16,685 nt of DNA from an uncultured Archangium sp. (GTDB lineage Bacteria > Myxococcota > Myxococcia > Myxococcales > Myxococcaceae). Shown here in pieces: positions 8,006 to 14,320 of the stretch. The notes below the pieces were generated by a model, which searched no databases, was not told the origin of the DNA, and saw only the letters and a program-made list of their open reading frames with translations. A program made the position numbers and the translations under genes. Every line of letters starts with the position of its first letter. The first letter of the stretch is position 1. The stretch is from NCBI GenBank assembly GCA_937875615.1, contig CALNBU010000215.1, positions 1 through 16,685 of the forward strand. Direction: 5' to 3'.

Positions 8006-8785
8006 ATGCGTCGCTCCCCTTCACGAAGAGAGTCCGGACAGGCCGCCGTCGAGACGGCCATCGTGATGCCGCTCTTCGTCTTCATGATGATGGGCCTCAT
8101 CCAGCTCGGCCTCGCACACCAAGCGCGCCTCATGACTCGCTACGCAGCGTACAAAGCGACGCGCGCCGGAGCCATCCACCGGGCCAAGAAAGACGTCATG
8201 ACCAACGCGGCGCTGGCCGTGCTGGTTCCGCTGCTTCCCGGCCCAGACGGCAAGATTCGCCCGCCCAAAGACGAAGGCAGCTACGCGACCGCCTGGCAGC
8301 AGGTGAAAAACAACCAGTACCAGAACGGCCCGAAGATGGTGATCACCACCATCTGTAACCCCACCACGAACGGCAGCGGCGCTACGGGCCGGCTTTCGCC
8401 CAATGATGACTTCGACGATCCACAGGTGGCTTCCGGCCGTGACGGCGACTGGGTCGGGTTCAAGCGCACGAGACTCCACGCTCAAATCACATTCAACTAT
8501 GAGCTGTTGATACCTTTTGCGAACGGCATCCTGTTCTGGGCGACGGTAGGCGTCAAGCCCGATAACCAGGAGACCTTCAACACGCTGCGGCTGCGCAATC
8601 GCACCTCTTCAGATCAGGCCTCCTCTTCGGCGACCACCGCCCAAACGCTCATCTCCCATGCCAAACAGGGGCGCTATTTCCTGCCCATCCGCGCCAACTG
8701 GGCCATGCGACTTCAGTCGAACGTCGCGCAAGGTGAGCTGCCCACCAGCAATGACTGCAAAGTCAACTTCAATCAGGGAAGCTGA
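8006..8785 (+). CDS. TadE-like prepilin (minor pilin), first gene of the operon
   Basis: A 259-residue protein with a basic 11-residue leader (MRRSPSRRESG), a type III prepilin site G11^Q12 and Glu at +5 (QAAVE), followed by a hydrophobic helix (about 17-37). This is the arrangement of TadE-family minor pilins processed by a TadV/CpaA-type peptidase. The large C-terminal part contains the TadE-like strand/proline segment ITFNYELLIPFANGILFWAT (161-180) and a second one, YFLPIRANWAMRLQ (224-237). Starts at TTG 7952 and ATG 7961 are also in frame; ATG 8006 is preferred because it gives a normal short leader, though no good Shine-Dalgarno sequence supports any of them. It would sit in the inner membrane until cleaved and then join a pilus tip or base. 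The next gene follows after two bases. Confidence 0.78.
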   Translation: MRRSPSRRESGQAAVETAIVMPLFVFMMMGLIQLGLAHQARLMTRYAAYKATRAGAIHRAKKDVMTNAALAVLVPLLPGPDGKIRPPKDEGSYATAWQQVKNNQYQNGPKMVITTICNPTTNGSGATGRLSPNDDFDDPQVASGRDGDWVGFKRTRLHAQITFNYELLIPFANGILFWATVGVKPDNQETFNTLRLRNRTSSDQASSSATTAQTLISHAKQGRYFLPIRANWAMRLQSNVAQGELPTSNDCKVNFNQGS

Positions 8786-8787
8786 AC

Positions 8788-10260
8788 ATGACTGCACGAA
8801 CCAGAGGTCAGACGCTCGTACTCGCTTGTGTCACCATGCTGGTCTTGGCGCTCATGCTCATGCTGAGCCTCAACATCACCAACGCCATTCATGAGAAGAT
8901 TCGCGTCCAGAACCACGCAGACGCCCAAGCCTACTCAATCGCCGTACTCGAAGCGAGAGCGTACAACTCAATCGCATATTCCAACCGCGCTATTGCAGCC
9001 GCGTTCGTCGCACAGATGAGCGTCCACGCCTGGATGGCCATCGCGACTCAGGCCGCCGCCAACCACCAGGCCTTCGCCATGGCGTTCGGGGTGGTCGCTG
9101 CGTTCGAGACCCTGCTTGGCTGCTACCCCTTCAACTTCTCCCACTGCCCCTGTGTCTTCGAGGCAGGCATCATCGCCATTCGCCACCTCAGCAAGTCCTA
9201 CGACGTCGGGGACAAGGTGAAGGACAACGAAGATGCCTTCAATGACGCGGTAGAGGGTCTCTCTGACATGATTGACTCCATTCATGGAGAGCAAAATACA
9301 ATCATCACGGCAACCCAGGCGCAGATGACGCAAGTCATGAACAAGCTCAAGCAGCACAACGTACCCGGCGGAGACAACTCAATGGCGTTGCTGGCCTTCA
9401 ATACGGGGAACTTCACCTGCCCCCTGGAGGGCACCAGCAGCGGGGGTTCGGGAGGCGATTGCACGGGCAGCACGAAGGACAAAGAAGAGCGCAGCAAAAT
9501 CATGGCCTCGGTCGCCAACGGCACCCGCAATTCCTTCACCTCTGGCGGGCTCGGAATGACCGGTCACATCGGGACCGACTATTTCATGATGTCGGACTAT
9601 CTCGATGATCTGCAGCACAACTCTGGTACGAACATCATCTACTTCGGCGTGCGCGGAGCTGTCGGGCAGAGCAACAATGGCAATGCAAGTCAGGGCCACC
9701 AACTCCAGCGCGCCAGCGCTGGCACGACCGGCCCAGTGGTCACCGTGCTGGGCTGGCGACACACCCCCGTCGCGGCCGGCACGAGAAGCTCCTATGTGGC
9801 CTCTGACCACGAAAGCGGCGCCCACTCACCTGGCCTGGCGCACGACCCGGACCACGACAAGCTCCCGTACTGTGCGCAGGAGGACTGCTTCGTCAACTTC
9901 AAGTTGGGCAGCGCCGACAGCGACTACAACCAGCCAAGCACCTACGGCGCCGCTACACAGGACCTGCGCTGGGCGCCGGGCAAGAAGCCCTGGGAGCTCA
10001 ATGACTCAGGCAAGATGACCATGAAGCTGGATAAGGGCGCCGACATGAGCCTCACCCTCGTGCCGACCCAGAATGCCGTGGGCGTCGGCAAGGGCAAGGT
10101 CTACTTCCATCAACTCGGCAACTGGCGCGTACCGCCCAACCTCTTTGACCCGTTCTGGCGAGCGAAGCTGCACGGGTTCAAGGACCGCACCGAATTGAAC
10201 AAAATTGCAGGTGCCGCTGGCGGCAAAATGTTCGTGGGACCCGTGGAGGGCATTGAATGA
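8788..10260 (+). CDS. TadG-like large prepilin with extended exported domain
   Basis: A 490-residue protein with a seven-residue leader (MTARTRG), a G7^Q8 prepilin-like site and a hydrophobic helix (about 8-31). Next comes the TadE/G-like segment KIRVQNHADAQAYSIAVLEA (38-57), comparable to the LQNAADAAAL signature of TadG-type proteins. Unlike its neighbours it has Leu rather than Glu at +5 of the mature form, as expected for a TadG-like subunit. Residues 58-110 continue as Ala-rich helix, perhaps a second membrane-associated helix (83-110). The remaining 380 residues are Gly/Ser/Asn/Asp-rich with several cysteines (for example C112, C120, C122, CPLEG, YCAQEDC), suggesting a disulfide-bearing external domain of unrecognised fold. 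ATG 8788 is two bases after the previous stop. Its own stop overlaps the next ATG (ATGA, 10257-10260), so translation is probably coupled. Confidence 0.72.
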   Translation: MTARTRGQTLVLACVTMLVLALMLMLSLNITNAIHEKIRVQNHADAQAYSIAVLEARAYNSIAYSNRAIAAAFVAQMSVHAWMAIATQAAANHQAFAMAFGVVAAFETLLGCYPFNFSHCPCVFEAGIIAIRHLSKSYDVGDKVKDNEDAFNDAVEGLSDMIDSIHGEQNTIITATQAQMTQVMNKLKQHNVPGGDNSMALLAFNTGNFTCPLEGTSSGGSGGDCTGSTKDKEERSKIMASVANGTRNSFTSGGLGMTGHIGTDYFMMSDYLDDLQHNSGTNIIYFGVRGAVGQSNNGNASQGHQLQRASAGTTGPVVTVLGWRHTPVAAGTRSSYVASDHESGAHSPGLAHDPDHDKLPYCAQEDCFVNFKLGSADSDYNQPSTYGAATQDLRWAPGKKPWELNDSGKMTMKLDKGADMSLTLVPTQNAVGVGKGKVYFHQLGNWRVPPNLFDPFWRAKLHGFKDRTELNKIAGAAGGKMFVGPVEGIE

Positions 10261-11396
10261 AGCGCATGGCTCAGAAGACACGTGGCGCAGCAGCAGTTGA
10301 GCTGACTATTTTGATGGTATTTCTGGTTCCCACCATCATGTACGTCCTCTTCATTCAGGACCTTACCTGGTACAAGTTGGAGCAACAGGAGACCATCGTC
10401 AGCACCCCCTGGGACTACAACTTCCTGGACTGGAACCGGATGAAGATGGCGAACAACGGCTCCAACCCGCCGCCGGAATCCAACGACGAGGAGGACGGAT
10501 CGGACGCGGACAACAACAGCTACGATCCGACCAAGACATCTGAACAGGCGGAGACCTATCAGCCGCAGCCAGTAGACAATGTCGTCGCTCGAAACTCGCG
10601 GCGTACATATTGTGACCACACCTCGGCGTTCGACAAATCTATTGAGCATGACTGCAAGCACGAGTTTCATCATACGAACTTCGCTGCACATCAGTGTTGG
10701 CTTACGGGCAGCTCTGGGAGTGGCGGACAAAAGGCCCGCCAGGTGACCTGCGTTCGGGAAAAGGACACTGCGTCGATCGCTGGGCTTGGCAGCGCCATGT
10801 TCGATTCTCAGTACAACGAAGGTGGGTACGTCAGATGTGACGCTCGACTGGGTGTGACCAACTACTACGTCATGAATTCCTTGTTTCTCTGGTCCAAGGA
10901 GAAGGCCACCGAGATCAAGCGCTTCGATAGTCAGCGGGACCGTGGTGGCGAGCTCGGGTCGAGTGGTCAAGTCGGCAGCCACTCCGATGCGCAGGGAGCA
11001 GGCGCGAGCGAGTCGATCGTGTTCCTGGCGCAAGAGGTGGCGTTGCTTCAGGACACCTGGGCGGTCAATCGGCCGGGCGATGTAGACCCCACCGAGGGCT
11101 CTCCTGAGAGCCGCTTCCACAGCCGGATGAACAGCTACTACATGACCCGACTCAACAATTTGTCTGGTGCGGCACAATTTCTACAGGGTCTGGTGAGCGA
11201 CGAGCTGATCAGTCCCATCGTTGGAGCCGCTGACTCCATTTCTGGTGACCTGTTGCTGACACCCCACCTTGCGTACAACTCCGGACACACCCGCGAGTTC
11301 GACGGGTTCTACACATCTGGATGGACCGACAACCGACAGCAGGACGCGTACAACGGTCGGCAGAACAGCTATTTTGGCGACAACAACTATCCCTAG
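10257..11396 (+). CDS. TadE-like prepilin with acidic linker and Tyr/Asn-rich tail
   Basis: A 379-residue protein with a basic leader (MKRMAQKTRG), a G10^A11 cleavage site and Glu at +5 (AAAVE), then a hydrophobic helix (about 15-34). This is the TadE-type prepilin arrangement. After the helix comes YKLEQQETIVSTPWDYNF, then a disordered acidic/Asn-rich linker (about 66-100). A globular part follows with five cysteines (C119, C133, C147, C165, C194). The final 40 residues (340-379) are rich in Tyr, Asn, Gly, Asp and Gln. I do not recognise a named family beyond the N-terminal module. GC content drops here (about 47% at 10621-10680 and 48% at 10861-10920 by hand count), well below the housekeeping genes. 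The ATG overlaps the previous stop. It likely forms part of the same fibre or tip complex as the two preceding prepilins. Confidence 0.72.
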   Translation: MKRMAQKTRGAAAVELTILMVFLVPTIMYVLFIQDLTWYKLEQQETIVSTPWDYNFLDWNRMKMANNGSNPPPESNDEEDGSDADNNSYDPTKTSEQAETYQPQPVDNVVARNSRRTYCDHTSAFDKSIEHDCKHEFHHTNFAAHQCWLTGSSGSGGQKARQVTCVREKDTASIAGLGSAMFDSQYNEGGYVRCDARLGVTNYYVMNSLFLWSKEKATEIKRFDSQRDRGGELGSSGQVGSHSDAQGAGASESIVFLAQEVALLQDTWAVNRPGDVDPTEGSPESRFHSRMNSYYMTRLNNLSGAAQFLQGLVSDELISPIVGAADSISGDLLLTPHLAYNSGHTREFDGFYTSGWTDNRQQDAYNGRQNSYFGDNNYP

Positions 11397-12291
11397 GAAG
11401 ACGACCGGCGGCGTACCAGTCTGGAAGATTCTGGCTGGTGCGGCAATACTCGGAACGGTTATGGGTGCGCTCATTTCCATTCAGCAACAGCGTGCTTTGG
11501 AGCGCGAGTTCGAGTCGATGTTCGACGAGGTCGAGACGGATCTGCCGTACCAGGTCCGGTTTCAACCACAAGAGCAGGTTCGCGACTTCATGCAGCCCGA
11601 CCCGCTGTCGCTCGAAGGAATCCCACCGTACCCAGGGGCGACACCGCGCAAGTTGTCGTCGTCGGCGACGGTGCAGGGCACGCCCATGGCGAGCGCGTGG
11701 TTCACCACCGAAGACCCTGTTGACGAGGTGCTCTCCTTCTACGACGGGGCGTTTCTACCTCTCGACACCATCCGGGTTTCGCACCGCTATTCGGAGCGGG
11801 TTGGTTACTCGGGCTTCTACGAGATCCCAAACCCCGACGCCGGTGTGGATTTCATGAGCGGTCGAGTTCATCTGGTGAGTGCCGTCCGCTCAGGTTCCCG
11901 CACCATGGTGTTCCTCTCGAACACTCAGCCCGAGACGTTCCTCGCGGCCAGCAGAACCCCCATCGGCGGCATCGAATTTCCCGAAGGTTCTCGCAGCCCG
12001 CAGGTCCTGGTCATCGGAGAGGGCGAGATGAAGAAGCATACGGCGTTCGCCGTCGTGCCGAATCGCCATATGGACAACGTGCGCGAACATTTCGACAGCG
12101 TTTTGCCTCGCGCTGGCTGGACCCTCAAAGAGTGGACCCATGAGGCTGATGGTGCAGTGAGGGGAACTGCCGTGCGTCAAGGGCGCAACGCGACGATCAC
12201 GTTGTTGAAAGATGGGCTGGTCGGCACGAAAGTTCTTCTGGGTGTCGACGACTTCGCGACCAATCTCAAACACCTGGAGCTTCAGCCATGA
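11374..12291 (+). CDS. Membrane-anchored protein with two related C-terminal modules
   Basis: About 305 residues if translation begins at TTG 11374; in-frame TTG 11269 (longer overlap) and ATG 11461 (which would cut into the membrane helix) are alternatives, and none has a clear Shine-Dalgarno sequence. With the TTG 11374 numbering, a basic N-terminus leads to one transmembrane helix (about 17-36). A probable coiled segment (IQQQRALEREFESMFDEVE, 36-54) follows. Then come two alpha/beta modules of about 100 residues (roughly 82-185 and 198-292) that look like divergent copies: each has a Pro/Gly opening, an AWFTTED or AFAVVPN strand, a helix ending FYDGAFLP or HFDSVLPRAGW, and a closing basic strand pair. 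No prepilin site is present, so it would stay an inner-membrane protein facing the periplasm. Its stop overlaps the next ATG. Function is unknown; an assembly or anchoring partner of the prepilins is inferred from context. Confidence 0.68.
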   Translation: MATTTIPRKTTGGVPVWKILAGAAILGTVMGALISIQQQRALEREFESMFDEVETDLPYQVRFQPQEQVRDFMQPDPLSLEGIPPYPGATPRKLSSSATVQGTPMASAWFTTEDPVDEVLSFYDGAFLPLDTIRVSHRYSERVGYSGFYEIPNPDAGVDFMSGRVHLVSAVRSGSRTMVFLSNTQPETFLAASRTPIGGIEFPEGSRSPQVLVIGEGEMKKHTAFAVVPNRHMDNVREHFDSVLPRAGWTLKEWTHEADGAVRGTAVRQGRNATITLLKDGLVGTKVLLGVDDFATNLKHLELQP

Positions 12292-12512
12292 GAGTTTTGT
12301 TCTGTTTCTTGTTTCTGGTAGGTCCATCGGCGCTCGCTGCTGAAAGCAAGCCGCGCTGCGACGCCTGTGAGGACTTCCAAACCTTGTGTATCAACCAGTG
12401 TAAGGTCTCTACGAAGAACGCTCCCCCCCGCGCGTTGCCCGGCTGCATCGACAACTGCAAGAAGGTGTCCAATGACTGCAAAAAAGACTGCACTCAGAAA
12501 AAGCGTCGTTAA
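12288..12512 (+). CDS. Secreted eight-cysteine miniprotein
   Basis: A 74-residue protein whose ATG overlaps the preceding stop (ATGA at 12288-12291). Residues 1-18 form a signal peptide with a Phe/Leu-rich core and an AXA-type site (SALAA), leaving a mature chain of about 56 residues. The mature part is lysine-rich, ends KKRR and contains eight cysteines at 24, 27, 34, 38, 53, 57, 64 and 68. They fall into two similar halves, Cx2Cx6Cx3C and Cx3Cx6Cx3C, predicting two disulfide-stapled helical hairpins. Cys6 lies in the signal core and is not a lipobox. The Flp pilin gene begins within its 3' end in another frame. No family is recognised. Export, disulfides and charge would fit an accessory of the pilus-like fibre, a periplasmic chaperone or a small toxic or adhesive protein; none of these is shown. 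Confidence 0.72.
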   Translation: MRVLFCFLFLVGPSALAAESKPRCDACEDFQTLCINQCKVSTKNAPPRALPGCIDNCKKVSNDCKKDCTQKKRR

Positions 12513-12675
12513 GCGAGCACCACGTGGTCAGGCGATGGTCGAGTACGGCGTGGTTTCTCACGCGCTGCTCATCGGCACTGGCGTCACGCTCCTGGTCGCT
12601 TTCCGCACCTTCATCAATGCCCTGAGCAGCTACTTCGAAGGCATCTACGCGGTGTTGGCCGCGGCCACCATCTGA
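12472..12675 (+). CDS. Flp-type pilin (class IVb/Tad major pilin-like)
   Basis: A 67-residue protein starting at ATG 12472 with GAAGG (12461-12465) six bases upstream. The frame is open further upstream, but those codons are antiphase to the cysteine-rich gene and have no start signal. It has a 19-residue basic leader, a G19^Q20 processing site and the Flp signature QAMVEYG, with Glu at +5 and Tyr at +6. A single long hydrophobic helix then extends nearly to the C-terminus (residues 25-67). Size and architecture match Flp major pilins. The start lies 41 bases inside the preceding gene in a different frame, indicating coupled translation. It is the last gene of the operon, and its stop is one base from the end of the convergent FHA gene. 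In the Flp family the mature peptide polymerises through this helix, so the protein is likely the bulk subunit of a thin pilus. Confidence 0.85.
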   Translation: MTAKKTALRKSVVKRAPRGQAMVEYGVVSHALLIGTGVTLLVAFRTFINALSSYFEGIYAVLAAATI

Positions 12676-12676
12676 C

Positions 12677-14266
12677 TCAGTACTCGTCGAGCGAGCGCAT
12701 CACCGAGCGGCTCCACCCCAGACAGGGGTGTTCCTTCTCGAAGTGGTTCCCGACATCGAGGAGAATCGCGCGCAGCACCTCGTACTTCGGGTCCTTCTTG
12801 TTCAGCTCCTTCTTGAAGTCGACGCGCATCGCCTGACACTTGCGGTCGAGCTCCGGGCGGATCTCCCGCATCCGGGTCCGCGCGGTGTCCAGCAGCTCGG
12901 TGGGTCGATCTGGCGTGGCCTCCAGCACCAACCACGCCTCCCGGTACAACTTCCACGAGCGGAACAGGTTCATCGCCCCCACCTGTCGGTCGGCGTACAG
13001 CTTCGACGCCCGGTCGAGGTCGCCCTTTGCCCGCCGCCCGGCGTCCTCCGCGGACATCCTGGGGACGGGAATAATCTCCACCCACACGTTCCAGACCCGC
13101 CAGGTGTCGCGCTGCGGCGGGTTGTTGATGTTGTCGAACACCAGCTCGTTGGGGTCATTCAGCCGAAGCTGCGTGGCGGGGAGCACCTGCTCCAGCTCCC
13201 GGTTGTCCACGTCGAGCGTGTCGGGAGGCACCGTGCCCAGCTGCGCCCCGTTGAGCTCGATGCTGACCTCATCTTTCGAGCTGTCGGCCGCCTGGTAGTG
13301 CAGCACCCCCACTACATCGGTCGGGGACTGCACGACGAAGGTGAAGCTCTTCATGTCCGGGCGCTCGAATTCCACCTCGTCACCCAGGCCGTACACCTCT
13401 TCCAGGGGCTCGGCGTTCGGACGAAGCACCTCGGTCTCGGGGCGCGTCTGCTTCTTCTTCGGAACCATCGCGTAGATGCCGCCGCCCAACACCCCCAACA
13501 CCATCAACGAGCCTACGATGCCGAGCGCGATCCTCGCCGGCGGCGGGAGGTCGGCCCACAGCAACTGCGCCCGCCCGCTGCTCGACTTCTGGAGTTCGCG
13601 GCGCTCCCTGGCCCGCTCCGCGGCCGACACCACCGGCGCATCATCGCTCTGCGCCGGCGCCCGGCTGATGGCCGCCCCGGTCCGCGAAGGGCGCGTCGCC
13701 GGCACGTCCACGCGGGAGCGCCGACCGCTCGCCGCCGGCGTCTCCGGCCGGCGCTGCAACGCCTTCGGTGGTGGCACCTCGAAGTTCTTCGTCTGATTGT
13801 CCGGCACGTCCTCTTCGAGCGTCCCAGACGGAGCCTCCGCCGGACGACGCACGATGGCGGCGGGCGCACGCGCTGGCTTGAGGATGGTCGAGTTCGGGTC
13901 CTGCGTGGCCTCCGCCAGGTCGTCCACCTCGTCCACGGTGGAGTCCGGCGGCGCCATCACCGTGTCATTCCCGAACGCCAGCTCCACCTCGATGGAGACG
14001 TCGCCGATGGACACCGTGTCTCCGTGCTTCAGCTCCGCCGGAACCTTCACCGGGCGCCCGTTGTGCCGGGTCCCGTTAGCGCTCTTCAGGTCCTCGACGA
14101 AACACCTGCCATCTTCCTCGAAGATGCGGGCGTGACTGCGCGACGACGAGGGGTCCTTGATGACCACGTCGTTGTCCGCCGTGCGACCCAGCCGCGCCTC
14201 TCCGTCGTCAAAGGAGAACGCCTCGGTACTGCCGTCGCCTGAAGTAACCCGCAACGTGAACGCCAC
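12677..14266 (-). CDS. FHA-domain transmembrane protein with jelly-roll-like exported region
   Basis: About 529 residues from GTG 14266, chosen because it places MAFTLRV at the first FHA strand; the open frame continues upstream without conserved content. Residues 1-97 are a forkhead-associated domain with the phosphothreonine-binding residues GR (27-28), SRSH (42-45) and SANGT (62-66). Residues 98-240 are a Pro/Ala/Arg-rich linker with repeated Thr sites in similar surroundings (NDTVM, NSTIL, NQTKNF). One transmembrane helix follows (about 245-267), ending in KKK. The outer part has a beta-rich section (VSIELNGAQLGTVP, then NELVFDNINNP, TWRVWNVWVEI) resembling a jelly-roll carbohydrate-binding fold. 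A C-terminal helical region (from about MSAEDAGRRAKGDLDRA) follows. It could relay or scaffold Ser/Thr-kinase signals across the membrane. It converges with the Flp gene one base away and is divergent from the esterase, so pilus regulation is a contextual guess. Confidence 0.82.
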   Translation of the reverse strand: MAFTLRVTSGDGSTEAFSFDDGEARLGRTADNDVVIKDPSSSRSHARIFEEDGRCFVEDLKSANGTRHNGRPVKVPAELKHGDTVSIGDVSIEVELAFGNDTVMAPPDSTVDEVDDLAEATQDPNSTILKPARAPAAIVRRPAEAPSGTLEEDVPDNQTKNFEVPPPKALQRRPETPAASGRRSRVDVPATRPSRTGAAISRAPAQSDDAPVVSAAERARERRELQKSSSGRAQLLWADLPPPARIALGIVGSLMVLGVLGGGIYAMVPKKKQTRPETEVLRPNAEPLEEVYGLGDEVEFERPDMKSFTFVVQSPTDVVGVLHYQAADSSKDEVSIELNGAQLGTVPPDTLDVDNRELEQVLPATQLRLNDPNELVFDNINNPPQRDTWRVWNVWVEIIPVPRMSAEDAGRRAKGDLDRASKLYADRQVGAMNLFRSWKLYREAWLVLEATPDRPTELLDTARTRMREIRPELDRKCQAMRVDFKKELNKKDPKYEVLRAILLDVGNHFEKEHPCLGWSRSVMRSLDEY

Positions 14267-14320
14267 GACCCGAAGGGAATACAGGGCGGGGCGCGAGGTC
14301 AAGCGCTGTATACACCGCGC
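14267..14320. promoter_or_regulatory. Short divergent promoter region (FHA gene / esterase)
   Basis: Only 54 bases separate the two divergent starts. TATACA (14309-14314) within the 8-base palindrome TGTATACA (14307-14314) lies so close to the esterase ATG (14321) that, as a -10 box, it would start transcription at or near the ATG, giving a leaderless message. No Shine-Dalgarno sequence precedes that ATG, which fits. The -35 element is not recognisable. On the minus strand TTGACC (14303-14298) could be a -35 element for the FHA gene but lacks a well-spaced -10. Confidence 0.3.

Noticed and set aside
10257..12291. Possible frameshift fusing the 379-aa prepilin and the following membrane-anchored protein into one gene
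   Set aside because: The upstream protein has a complete prepilin layout and natural-looking tail, and the downstream one has its own membrane helix; two proteins are more likely. The missing ATG is kept as a finding instead.
12728..14242. Plus-strand open frame of about 504 codons opposite the FHA gene
   Set aside because: Antisense to a gene with a clear FHA domain and membrane helix; composition is His/Arg/Leu/Val-rich without motifs.
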